From: DAOTVY01 sp041082245
GTDB lineage: Bacteria > Chloroflexota > Chloroflexia > DTKN01
NCBI GenBank assembly: GCA_041082245.1
Contig: JBDOIE010000034.1
Span: 1 to 64,000, forward strand
Length of the DNA: 64,000 bases
Direction: 5' to 3'
In this document: positions 1 to 7,379 of the stretch, piece by piece
How the letters are laid out: each line of letters begins with the position of its first letter
How positions within the stretch are numbered: the stretch's first letter is position 1
Made by a program: the position numbers and the translations under genes
The notes under the pieces: generated by a model
Told to the model about the DNA's origin: nothing
Seen by the model: only the letters and a program-made list of their open reading frames with translations
Databases searched by the model: none

Positions 1-9
1 CCGTTGCCG

Positions 10-38
10 TAGACAGCCATGAAAGGCTGTGGTAGAAT
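10..38 (+). promoter_or_regulatory. promoter of the first membrane protein gene
   Basis: TAGACA (10-15), 17 bp spacer, TAGAAT (33-38). It lies 44 bp before the ATG at 82. An ATG at 19 lies inside the promoter, so the promoter argues for the downstream start. Confidence 0.6.
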
Positions 39-81
39 GGCGCTGCCTTTGGGGAATAACCGATCGGTCGAGAAGAGCCCA

Positions 82-831
82 ATGCAACCGCGTGTCGAAC
101 ATCGGGTGCTGGCCGGCATCGGCGTTGCGATGTTGCTGTGGCTTGCCTACGGGGCGTTGCTCCTTGCGGGGATGCTGCTGCCGCGCCTGCTTGCGGGCAC
201 GGCCCCTTCGGCGGGGCAGCTCGCGGTGTTCTTTCTGATCGGGGCCGTAGCCGGTTACCTTGCGGAACAGATCGTGCGTGGGATGCGCCCGCTCGGGTAC
301 GCGGGGTCCATCCTTGCAGGGATGCTCGGAGCCTGGATCGCAAGCAACCTGCTGTCGCGGCCTCCGCGCTGGGACTATCCGATCAGCACGAGTGCCGGCA
401 ATGTGCCGACCCTCACGGCGTTCGGCCTGGCGCTCCTGTCGGCCCTCGGGTGGCGGTTTGCCAGCGGCAGCGAAGCGTTCCGGCGGGTTGGTAGCGTGTT
501 CGGAAGGCTTTTCCCCGCAGGAGCTCCCTGGCAGAGCGGGTTCCAGTGCGGCTGGTTTGCAGGGTTCCTGGTCGGATGCACGGTCGGGTGGGGAGCGGGA
601 CTGGTCGTTTCGCTGGCCCGCCGGCCGCACGGGGTCGGCCCTGCTTCCCTGCTCCTGGTCTCAGGGCTTGTCCTCGCGGGGCTGTTCGGCTGGCGTGCAC
701 TTTTTGTACGGAACGGCTGGCGCTTCTTCCACCACCCGTTCGATCGGTGGTGGGCGTACGCAGCGACAGGGTTTCTCACGGGAGCCGCGGGTCTTCTGCT
801 CCTTGCGGCCTGCATGCGCGGCATCGCATAA
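82..831 (+). CDS. multi-spanning membrane protein, function unknown
   Basis: This encodes 249 residues with several long hydrophobic stretches, beginning with a transmembrane segment around residues 10-32, and no recognisable catalytic motif. I do not recognise the family. The ATG at 82 is chosen because a good promoter sits at 10-38, which excludes the in-frame ATG at 19; the ribosome binding site is weak (GAGAAGAG). The next gene begins 29 bp later in the same direction and is also a small membrane protein. The four genes up to fmt look like one transcription unit. Role inferred only as an integral inner-membrane protein. Confidence 0.7.
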   Translation: MQPRVEHRVLAGIGVAMLLWLAYGALLLAGMLLPRLLAGTAPSAGQLAVFFLIGAVAGYLAEQIVRGMRPLGYAGSILAGMLGAWIASNLLSRPPRWDYPISTSAGNVPTLTAFGLALLSALGWRFASGSEAFRRVGSVFGRLFPAGAPWQSGFQCGWFAGFLVGCTVGWGAGLVVSLARRPHGVGPASLLLVSGLVLAGLFGWRALFVRNGWRFFHHPFDRWWAYAATGFLTGAAGLLLLAACMRGIA

Positions 832-860
832 AGCCGAAGCCAGACCGGAGCGGAGGGGCC

Positions 861-1175
861 ATGAAGCACAGGAGCGCGCTTGTCCTCAGACTGCTCGCGG
901 GGATCAGTGGAGCCGTCGCCGGGCTGCTCCTCGTGCGGCTGATCGCGCGCGTGCTCTTGGGCAACCCGGCCAACCCCACGGTGCGCACGATCCTTTCGTG
1001 GACTCGCCCGCTCCTGTTTCCGTGGTCAGGACTCTGGCCGCCCTCGGAGCTCCCGATGGTCGAGCTGGAGCGTGCAGCGCTCCTTTCTCTGCTGACGTAT
1101 TTTGTTGCAGGCATTCTCCTGGGACTGGCAGCGCGCCGGATCGAGCGTCCGCGCAGGAACGCGCAGGAGGAATGA
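861..1175 (+). CDS. small membrane protein, function unknown
   Basis: This encodes 104 residues with two hydrophobic segments, about residues 10-30 and 72-92, separated by a proline-rich, probably extracytoplasmic loop containing two Trp-Pro-type turns. GGAGGGG lies just before the ATG. The stop codon overlaps an ATG (ATGA at 1172-1175) of the following DUF3467 gene, so the two are probably translationally coupled. No family recognised; it may act with the preceding membrane protein. Confidence 0.65.
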   Translation: MKHRSALVLRLLAGISGAVAGLLLVRLIARVLLGNPANPTVRTILSWTRPLLFPWSGLWPPSELPMVELERAALLSLLTYFVAGILLGLAARRIERPRRNAQEE

Positions 1176-1177
1176 AT

Positions 1178-1492
1178 ATGTCACACCAAAAGCCGGCAGA
1201 ACCCGAGCCGATGCGGCTGAACATCTACGTGCCGGAGGACCTGGAGGCGGTGTACGCCAACCTGGCCCTGATCCGCCACTCGCCTTCGGAAGTGGTGATC
1301 GACTTTATCCGGCAGATGCCCGATCAACCGCGCGCGCGGGTCTATGCCCGGATCGTCCTCAGCCCCACGAACGCGAAGCTTCTCCATCGCGCACTGGGAC
1401 AGAACCTGGCCGCTTTCGAGGAAAAGTTCGGCGAAATCCGTACGCCCGACGTCGGTGCGGCAGAAGAGAAGCCGATGGGCTTCACCCGCTAA
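1178..1492 (+). CDS. DUF3467 family protein
   Basis: This 104-residue protein matches DUF3467: a conserved LNIYVPEDLEAVYANLA stretch near the N-terminus, an HSPSEVVIDFI segment, then a basic patch and a C-terminal helix. The family is small, soluble and without known function. AGGAGG at 1165-1170 is 7 bp from the ATG at 1178, whereas the ATG at 1172 is only 1 bp away, so 1178 is chosen. It sits directly before fmt with a 4 bp gap and probably shares its mRNA. A link to translation initiation is only suggested by position. Confidence 0.85.
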   Translation: MSHQKPAEPEPMRLNIYVPEDLEAVYANLALIRHSPSEVVIDFIRQMPDQPRARVYARIVLSPTNAKLLHRALGQNLAAFEEKFGEIRTPDVGAAEEKPMGFTR

Positions 1493-1496
1493 GGAC

Positions 1497-2441
1497 ATGG
1501 CTGGGCAGACGCGCGTCGTCTTCATGGGAACGTCGAGCTTCGCCGTCCCGGCGTTGCGCGGGCTTGTCCAAGGGGGGTACGACGTTGTGCAGGTCGTGAC
1601 CCAGCCCGATCGGCCGGCCGGGCGTGAGCGACGGCCCATGCCATCGCCCGTCAAGGTGCTCGCCCAAGAACTCGGGCTGCCCATCTGGCAACCGGAAGGA
1701 CTGCGCACTTCTGAAGCGCTCGATCGCCTGAGGCGGTTCGAACCTGATGTCATCGTGGTGGCAGCCTACGGGGAGATCCTGCGGCGGGCCGTCCTTTCCC
1801 TTCCTCCCAGAGGATGTCTGAACCTGCATGCATCGCTCCTTCCCCGTCATCGGGGCCCTGCCCCGGTCCCTGCGACCATCCTTGCAGGAGACGCGGTCAC
1901 CGGAGTCACCCTTATGCTGATGGACGAAGGCATCGACACCGGGCCGATCCTTGCTCAGAAGGAGATGCCTCTGACGGGGAAAGAACGGCAGGACGAGCTG
2001 CTGCATCGGCTGGCGGAGCTCGGCGCAACGCTGCTGTGCGAAGCGCTGCCGGCGTGGCTTGCCGGGAAGATTGCCCCGCGCCCCCAGGACGAATCCCAGG
2101 CGACCTACTGCCGCATGCTGCGTAAAGAGGACGGACGGATCGATTGGTCGCGGCCGGCCTGGTACATCGAGCGGATGACCCGGGCCTACCATCCCTGGCC
2201 CGGTGCATATACCTTCCTGCACGGGCGGCTGCTGCGGGTTCTGCGCGCCTCGCTCGCTCCGCAGCCTTTGCCGGGGCCACCGGGACACGTCCGGGTGGAA
2301 GGACAGGAGCTGCTTGTAGCGACGGGCGAAGGGACGCTCCGGATTGACGAAGTGCAGCTCGAGGGAAAGCGTCCCCTCCCTGCGGGTGATTTTGTCCGCG
2401 GCCAGCGTATGCTCGACGGTGCTGTCCTGGGCGAGCGCTAG
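1497..2441 (+). CDS. fmt: methionyl-tRNA formyltransferase
   Basis: This transfers a formyl group from 10-formyl-tetrahydrofolate to Met-tRNA(fMet) for translation initiation in the cytoplasm. The protein has 314 residues, the usual length. The N-terminal Rossmann-type domain carries the signature NLHASLLPRHRG, with the catalytic residues N109, H111 and D147 at almost the same positions as in the E. coli enzyme (N108, H110, D146). The C-terminal OB-type tRNA-binding domain (about 210-314) is present. AAGGA precedes the ATG by 1 bp, so initiation probably depends on coupling to the upstream gene 4 bp away. It ends just before a hairpin at 2462-2489. No def gene is adjacent, although the two are often paired in bacteria. 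Confidence 0.95.
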   Translation: MAGQTRVVFMGTSSFAVPALRGLVQGGYDVVQVVTQPDRPAGRERRPMPSPVKVLAQELGLPIWQPEGLRTSEALDRLRRFEPDVIVVAAYGEILRRAVLSLPPRGCLNLHASLLPRHRGPAPVPATILAGDAVTGVTLMLMDEGIDTGPILAQKEMPLTGKERQDELLHRLAELGATLLCEALPAWLAGKIAPRPQDESQATYCRMLRKEDGRIDWSRPAWYIERMTRAYHPWPGAYTFLHGRLLRVLRASLAPQPLPGPPGHVRVEGQELLVATGEGTLRIDEVQLEGKRPLPAGDFVRGQRMLDGAVLGER

Positions 2442-2461
2442 TGTTTTCAAGCCATAAGAAA

Positions 2462-2489
2462 GGGGCACCCGGTAACGACCGGGTGCCCC
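2462..2489 (-). terminator. rho-independent terminator of trxA, shared with fmt
   Basis: A perfect 12-bp inverted repeat (GGGGCACCCGGT / ACCGGGTGCCCC) has a 4-nt loop. Read on the minus strand it is followed by TTTCTT, so it is a proper terminator for trxA. On the plus strand it follows fmt without a T-run and could act as a weak bidirectional stop. Confidence 0.8.
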
Positions 2490-2503
2490 CGCAACGCATC
2501 AGG

Positions 2504-2836
2504 TTAGAGGAGCGCCTCCAGGCGGCTCTGGAGGACGTGCTTCGGGACTGCCCCGATCACGCGGTCCACTTCGACGCCGTTCTTGAAGAAGATGATCGTG
2601 GGAATGCCGCGGATCCCGAGGCGGCGGGCCCACTCCTGGTGCTCGTCGGTGTTCACCTTCGCAACGATGGCGCGGCCGGCATACTCCCGGGCGAGTTCTT
2701 CTATGGCAGGTGCCACCATGCGGCACGGCCCGCACCAGGGCGCCCAGAAATCCACCATCGCAGGCAGCGAAGCCCGCAGGATCTTTTCTTCGTAGTCGCC
2801 GTCGCCGACATGCAACGGTCCGATCTCCTCGCTCAC
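2504..2836 (-). CDS. trxA: thioredoxin
   Basis: This is a small cytoplasmic dithiol-disulfide oxidoreductase of 110 residues, the standard thioredoxin length. The active site WCGPC is complete (C35 and C38), preceded by the usual DFWAP, and the cis-proline motif GIPT is present. The start is a GTG at 2836 with GGAGG 6 bp upstream; longer in-frame extensions lack a ribosome binding site and would cross the promoter at 2883-2911. It has its own promoter and terminator, so it is monocistronic. A second, degenerate thioredoxin fold is encoded about 1 kb upstream in the ferredoxin fusion. Confidence 0.95.
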   Translation of the reverse strand: MSEEIGPLHVGDGDYEEKILRASLPAMVDFWAPWCGPCRMVAPAIEELAREYAGRAIVAKVNTDEHQEWARRLGIRGIPTIIFFKNGVEVDRVIGAVPKHVLQSRLEALL

Positions 2837-2882
2837 GGTCAACCTCCAACACGTAGATTCGGCATATATACCCCGGGGGAGT

Positions 2883-2911
2883 ATCCTACCACGCCTGCGC
2901 CCGTTTGTCAA
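2883..2911 (-). promoter_or_regulatory. promoter of trxA
   Basis: On the minus strand TTGACA (2911-2906), 17 bp spacer, TAGGAT (2888-2883). It lies between the stop of the metallo-beta-lactamase gene and trxA, giving trxA independent expression. Confidence 0.75.
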
Positions 2912-2918
2912 ACGCTGC

Positions 2919-3644
2919 CTACTCGGGGCGCAGGATACGCACCGGCACCGGGCAGGATTGCTGGAAACGCTGCGCATCCCGCTCCGAGCCCACGATCGTG
3001 CCAAAGTGCATCGGGATGGCCACGGATGGGCGGATAGCCTCTGCTGCTTTGACCGCTTCCTCCGCCGTCATCACGTAGGTGCCACTCACCGGAAGCAGGG
3101 CGATGTCCGCGCGGAACCCGGACATTTCGGGGATATAGTCCGTATCCCCGGCGTGGTAGATCCGTGTACCCTCCACGGTGACGATGTAACCGACGTTGTG
3201 GGGGCTGCGTGGATGGAACTTTTTGTCCACGTTGTAGGCGGGCACCACCTCGATCTGGATCCCTTCTACCTCCAGGGTATCCCCGACCTGGACTGTGCGT
3301 ACGGTGCCCCCGAGCTTCTGGGCACAGGACGCAGGCGCCACGACCACCGTCTTGGGTCCGCGGATCAGGGCCACATCTTCCGGAGAGCAATGGTCGTAAT
3401 GGTCGTGGCTGATGAGGATCAGGTCTGCCGTCGGCAAGCCCTTTCTCAGCTTCCAAGGGTCGAAGTAGATGACACGTTCCGCATCCACCCGGAACGCGTC
3501 GTGGCCCAGCCAGTGGATCTTCTCGACCATCATCTCCACCTCCTTCGGGACGGCCTGCGGCGTGGGGACACCCGGCGTTGCCCCGGGTCCACACGCCAGT
3601 AGCATCGTCGCGAGGATGACGCAAATCGCCCATGCGCTCCTCAT
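2919..3644 (-). CDS. metallo-beta-lactamase-fold lipoprotein (UlaG-like hydrolase)
   Basis: This 241-residue protein starts with a lipoprotein signal peptide: two early basic/polar residues, a hydrophobic core and the lipobox LLAC with the acylated Cys at position 18. The mature part is a metallo-beta-lactamase fold with the metal motif HDHYDH (H80-H85), a later Asp in HAGDTD and a C-terminal His in MHFG. The spacing resembles the UlaG/RomA-type metal-dependent hydrolases. The substrate is unknown. It is probably anchored to the outer face of the cytoplasmic membrane. GGGAGG is 5 bp before the ATG. It is the last gene of a four-gene minus-strand run starting at 5418. Confidence 0.85.
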   Translation of the reverse strand: MRSAWAICVILATMLLACGPGATPGVPTPQAVPKEVEMMVEKIHWLGHDAFRVDAERVIYFDPWKLRKGLPTADLILISHDHYDHCSPEDVALIRGPKTVVVAPASCAQKLGGTVRTVQVGDTLEVEGIQIEVVPAYNVDKKFHPRSPHNVGYIVTVEGTRIYHAGDTDYIPEMSGFRADIALLPVSGTYVMTAEEAVKAAEAIRPSVAIPMHFGTIVGSERDAQRFQQSCPVPVRILRPE

Positions 3645-3668
3645 CCGATCCTCCCGAGCTCCAGCGGC

Positions 3669-3887
3669 TCAGCGAGGAAGACGCTTCCGGGCCTTGCGGC
3701 GCGCTCCCCTCTCCTGCGCGGCGGCTTCCTCCCGCAGTCGCGCAGACAGCTCTGCAACCGAAGCCTCCTCGGGAGGTCGTTTGGCACGAACCCGGCGTCG
3801 CCGCGCGAAGAGATACGCGATCAGTCCCCCAAGTGCGGTGGCCGCAAAGATGCCGGCCGCCGTCCACCAGCGCCGTCGCCTGGACAT
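3669..3887 (-). CDS. small single-span membrane protein
   Basis: This encodes 72 residues: a very basic N-terminus, one transmembrane helix (about residues 9-27) and a highly basic/acidic cytoplasmic tail predicted to be helical. Charge distribution suggests a cytoplasmic C-terminus. It starts only 3 bp after the upstream ferredoxin-thioredoxin fusion gene ends, so it belongs to that operon. No family recognised. It may be a membrane tether for a partner protein, but this is inference. Confidence 0.6.
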   Translation of the reverse strand: MSRRRRWWTAAGIFAATALGGLIAYLFARRRRVRAKRPPEEASVAELSARLREEAAAQERGARRKARKRLPR

Positions 3888-3890
3888 CGT

Positions 3891-4625
3891 CTATCCCTTC
3901 CGGCCGGGCTCCTTTGGCTCTCGTCCACGTACCGGCCACGGGCCGCGCATACCGCTAGGCCCGGCAGCAGCCTTCGCCTGTGCTTCCTCCACAGCACGGA
4001 TCTGCCCCAGCAACTCCTGGATCCACACCTGCATCTGGGCCGCCGAAAGGCCTCCGACAACCCCGTGCACGAGCTCGCCGCGGTAGAAGAACAGAAGCGT
4101 GGGCACACTGCGCACCTGCAGCGCGGCCACAAGCTGTGGCTCTCGATCGCTATCGATGCGCCGGAACAGCACCTGTCCCATAAACTGCTGAGAGAGCTGC
4201 TGCAACGTCGCTTCCAGCGACCGACAGGCCGTGGAACGCGAAGTACACACTGCAACCACCACAGGGAGGTTCGCCTGCAGGACGTCCCGCTGGAACGTCG
4301 CCGCGGTGACGTCCGGCACAGCGGCACGGGCGCGTGCTTCGGCTTCCTGGCGCAGCCGAATCCGTTCCTTGGCGATCTCCTCGGCCGACATGGTTCCGTC
4401 GATCTCGGCCTGCACCAGCCGAAGCTCCTCCAGGGTGGGAGCGAACTTGAGCGCAAACTGGTCACAGAAGTTCAGGCACGGTCCGCGGCAGTCCCCGCAC
4501 CGCTCCGGCAGCACGACCACCTGTCCGCTCCGCTCGTCGTAGAACAGGGCCTGGTTCGGACAGGCGCCGGCAGCGTAACAATGGGGCAAATGGTCACAGC
4601 GATCCTTCAACAACAAGACGGGCAT
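3891..4625 (-). CDS. ferredoxin-like Fe-S domain fused to a degenerate thioredoxin domain
   Basis: This 244-residue protein has two parts. Residues 1-60 carry seven cysteines (C10, C16, C22, C43, C46, C50, C54) in a ferredoxin-like arrangement that could bind one or two iron-sulfur clusters. Residues 61-105 form a charged helical linker. Residues about 106-205 form a thioredoxin fold with the cis-proline motif SVPT (P175). The usual WCGPC site reads RSTAC: the first catalytic Cys is Ser (S131), only the second (C134) remains, and a Cys at 127 replaces the earlier Trp. It is therefore unlikely to be an ordinary thioredoxin; it could be a monothiol redox sensor or an electron-transfer scaffold. 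GGAG precedes the ATG. The gene overlaps the upstream hydrolase gene by 32 bp. Confidence 0.75.
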   Translation of the reverse strand: MPVLLLKDRCDHLPHCYAAGACPNQALFYDERSGQVVVLPERCGDCRGPCLNFCDQFALKFAPTLEELRLVQAEIDGTMSAEEIAKERIRLRQEAEARARAAVPDVTAATFQRDVLQANLPVVVAVCTSRSTACRSLEATLQQLSQQFMGQVLFRRIDSDREPQLVAALQVRSVPTLLFFYRGELVHGVVGGLSAAQMQVWIQELLGQIRAVEEAQAKAAAGPSGMRGPWPVRGREPKEPGRKG

Positions 4626-5418
4626 CGGCTTCTCCTTCGCTCAGGAATTCCAAGAGCAACCTGGAAAACGTTTCCGGTTCATCCATAAAAGGAAAATGAC
4701 GGCAGTTCGGCATCACCACCACGCGCGCCAAGGGCAACCCCATGGCCCGCACCACTTCTGCCTGGCCGGGATCCACAATGTCGTCTTCCGCGCCGTGCAC
4801 AATCAAGGCTGGCACCTTTAGCCGGGCCAGCTCCGGCCGCAGGTCCGTCTCCCGCATCGAGCGCACACTGCGCCAGACCGCCTCCCGGCTCGACTTTGTA
4901 CTTTCTTCCACCACCTCCTGGAACCAGCGGCTCCAACCGGTGCGGACGTCCTGCAGCAGCCTCCTCCATATGCCCTGGACCACCGGGCGGCGCACGAACA
5001 GCCGCGCGACGAGCTGGCTCGTCGTTAGCTTCAGCAATGGGGCCAGCGCCGAGCCTTCGATCACCGCACCCGCAGTCGCCACGCACACAATCCGCTCCGG
5101 ATGATCGATGGCCGTCCTGAGCGCTACCATACCCCCCATCGAATGCCCGACGAGCCGCGTGCGCGCGATCCCCATCCCGTCGAGGAACCGGATGACCTGC
5201 TCTACATACTCCTCGATCGTGTGAGCCTCGGCGTCCTTGTCCGAATCGCCGAATCCCCAGAAGTCGAAGGAGTAAGCGCGGAAGCGCTGGGCAACGGTTT
5301 CCATCGTCGGGAGCCAGTAGCGCCACGAACCCATCCAGCCGTGTAAGAAAAGCACCGGCTCCCCTTGGCCCATCACCTCGTAGTGGATGACCTGCCGGTC
5401 CAAGACCAGGATGCCCAC
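4594..5418 (-). CDS. alpha/beta hydrolase
   Basis: This 274-residue alpha/beta hydrolase-fold protein has an oxyanion region FLHGW, the nucleophile elbow GHSMGG (Ser93), an acidic residue in HGAEDDIVDP (about D212-213) and the catalytic His in CRHFPF (H241). A variable cap (about residues 120-195) rich in Arg and Trp separates the halves. The family covers esterases, lipases and C-C hydrolases; the substrate cannot be deduced. A TTG at 5424 lies only 2 bp from GGAGG, while the GTG at 5418 has 8 bp spacing, so 5418 is chosen. It is the first gene of the minus-strand operon and has a promoter at 5457-5485. Its 3' end overlaps the ferredoxin fusion gene by 32 bp. Confidence 0.85.
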   Translation of the reverse strand: MGILVLDRQVIHYEVMGQGEPVLFLHGWMGSWRYWLPTMETVAQRFRAYSFDFWGFGDSDKDAEAHTIEEYVEQVIRFLDGMGIARTRLVGHSMGGMVALRTAIDHPERIVCVATAGAVIEGSALAPLLKLTTSQLVARLFVRRPVVQGIWRRLLQDVRTGWSRWFQEVVEESTKSSREAVWRSVRSMRETDLRPELARLKVPALIVHGAEDDIVDPGQAEVVRAMGLPLARVVVMPNCRHFPFMDEPETFSRLLLEFLSEGEADARLVVEGSL

Positions 5419-5456
5419 CGGCAAGACCTCCCCCGGGAGCCCACGCTTGTTACTTT

Positions 5457-5485
5457 ATTCTACTACAACGCCTATCCTTGCGCAA
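5457..5485 (-). promoter_or_regulatory. promoter of the hydrolase operon
   Basis: On the minus strand TTGCGC (5485-5480), 17 bp spacer, TAGAAT (5462-5457). It occupies the gap directly after the ABC exporter stop codon. Confidence 0.6.
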
Positions 5486-5501
5486 ACGGCCCTCCCCGGC
5501 G

Positions 5502-7379
5502 TCAGACGGGCTCGAACTGGCTGTTGTAGAGCTCCGCATAGAAGCCGCCGCGCGCGAGCAGCTCCTCGTGCGTGCCCTGCTCCACGATGCTCCCGTCCCG
5601 CATGACGAGGATGAGATCGGCATTGCGAACGGTAGATAGCCGGTGCGCGATGACAAAGCTCGTGCGCCCCCGCATCAGGCGATCCATCGCCTGCTGGATG
5701 AGCAGTTCGGTGTGTGTGTCCACGGAGCTCGTCGCCTCGTCCAGGATCAGCATCGGCGGGTTTACAAGGAAGGTGCGGGCGATCGTAAGGAGCTGCTTCT
5801 GGCCATGCGAGAGGTTGGTGACCTCTTCGTTGATCACCGTGCGGTAGCCCTCGGGAAGCGTCCGGATGAAACGGTCGATGTGGGCTGCCCGGGCCGCCGC
5901 AACGACCTCCTCTTCGGTCGCATCCGGCCGGCCGTAGCGGATGTTGTCGAGCACCGTGCCGTTGAACAACCAGGTGTCCTGCAGCACCATGCCGAACAGG
6001 CGCCGCAGGTCTCCGCGCTGAAACCGTGCGATCTCCTGCCCATCGACACGGATGGACCCGCTGTCCACATCGTAGAAACGCATCAGCAGTTTGACGATGG
6101 TCGTCTTGCCCGCACCCGTCGGCCCGACGATCGCCACCTTCTGTCCCGGCCGGACAGTCGCGGTGAATCCCTGGATGACCGGCCGGTCGGGCAGGTAGCC
6201 GAAGTGTATGCGGTCGAACTCGACCCACCCTGCGACCTCCTTCAGACGCACAGGTTGCTCGGGATCCGGTGCTTCCTCCGGGGATTCCAGGAACTCGAAC
6301 ACCCGCTCCGCCGCGGCGACCGTTTGCTGCAGCACGTTCGAGATGTTCGCGAGCTGGGTAATGGGTTGGTTGAACGACCGCACGTACTGGATGAAGGCCT
6401 GAATGTCGCCAAGCGCCAGCCGGCCACGTACGGCCAGATAGCCCCCGAGGATCACCACGGCCACATAGCTCAAGTTTCCGATCAAGCCCATGGCCGGCAT
6501 CAGGATACCCGAGAGGAACTGGGCCCTCCAGGCCACGCCGTAGAGTGCGTTGTTGAACTCCTGGAACGTCCGGATGCTTCGTTCTTCACCGCAAAACGCC
6601 TTCACGATCACGTGCCCGCCGAACATCTCCTCCACGTGGCCATTCACCTGGCCCAGATACGCCTGCTGCCGGGCAAACAGTTTCTGCGACCTGCGCACGA
6701 TCGCCACCACGATGCCGGAGGAGAGCGGGATCATCAACAGCGCGACCAGCGTCATCTCCCAGCTGATCGTGAACATCATGATGACCATGCCGATTACGGT
6801 GACAAACGAAGTGAGCACCTGGGTCAGGCTCTGGTTCAGCGTCTGATGTACCGTGTCCACATCGTTCGTGAGCCGCGAGAGGACCTCTCCGTGCGTCGTG
6901 CCGTCGAAGTAGCGGAAGGGCATCCGGTGGATCTTGGCCATCAGGTCCCTGCGCATCTGGTAGGTCACGCGCATCGCCACATCCGTCATCACCCAGCCCT
7001 GGACGTAGCTTAGCGCAGCGGACAGGAGGTAGAGACCAAGAACCGTAAGCAGGATCCTTCCGATCGCGGCAAAATCGACCTGCCCCACGCCCTGGAACTG
7101 CGCGATCAATCCCTCGAAAAGCCGGGTTGTTGCCTTGCCCAGCACTTTGGGCCCGAAGATCGAGAAAACCGTCGACCCGGCGGCCAGGGCCAGGACAAGC
7201 AGAATCTTTCCGCGATACGGCCCCAGGTATGCCAGGAGTTTCCGCAGCGTCCCGCGGAAATCCCGTGCCCTTTCCACCGGGCCCATCATCACGTGCCCGC
7301 GCCCGCCAAAGGGGCCGCGCCCGCCCATTGGCCCGCCCCGCATCGGCAGATCCCGCACAGAGCGGTCCCCCGCGCTCAT
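5502..7379 (-). CDS. ABC exporter, catalytically competent half (permease-ATPase)
   Basis: This 625-residue ABC exporter half carries a Gly/Pro/Met-rich cytoplasmic N-terminus, six transmembrane segments (about residues 50-340) and a C-terminal nucleotide-binding domain with Walker A GPTGAGKTT, signature LSHGQ and Walker B ending in LILDEATSS with the catalytic Glu intact. It resembles the MdlB/BmrC-type partner of heterodimeric exporters. The ATG at 7379 overlaps the upstream partner's TGA (ATGA), so the two are translationally coupled and very likely form one heterodimer. Substrates are probably lipids or drugs, but this is not visible. The signature His (LSHGQ rather than LSGGQ) is consistent with a partner subunit. 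Confidence 0.9.
   Translation of the reverse strand: MSAGDRSVRDLPMRGGPMGGRGPFGGRGHVMMGPVERARDFRGTLRKLLAYLGPYRGKILLVLALAAGSTVFSIFGPKVLGKATTRLFEGLIAQFQGVGQVDFAAIGRILLTVLGLYLLSAALSYVQGWVMTDVAMRVTYQMRRDLMAKIHRMPFRYFDGTTHGEVLSRLTNDVDTVHQTLNQSLTQVLTSFVTVIGMVIMMFTISWEMTLVALLMIPLSSGIVVAIVRRSQKLFARQQAYLGQVNGHVEEMFGGHVIVKAFCGEERSIRTFQEFNNALYGVAWRAQFLSGILMPAMGLIGNLSYVAVVILGGYLAVRGRLALGDIQAFIQYVRSFNQPITQLANISNVLQQTVAAAERVFEFLESPEEAPDPEQPVRLKEVAGWVEFDRIHFGYLPDRPVIQGFTATVRPGQKVAIVGPTGAGKTTIVKLLMRFYDVDSGSIRVDGQEIARFQRGDLRRLFGMVLQDTWLFNGTVLDNIRYGRPDATEEEVVAAARAAHIDRFIRTLPEGYRTVINEEVTNLSHGQKQLLTIARTFLVNPPMLILDEATSSVDTHTELLIQQAMDRLMRGRTSFVIAHRLSTVRNADLILVMRDGSIVEQGTHEELLARGGFYAELYNSQFEPV

Noticed and set aside
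2837..3004. N-terminal extension of thioredoxin
   Set aside because: It would run through the trxA promoter and has no ribosome site; the GTG at 2836 has GGAGG at the right distance.
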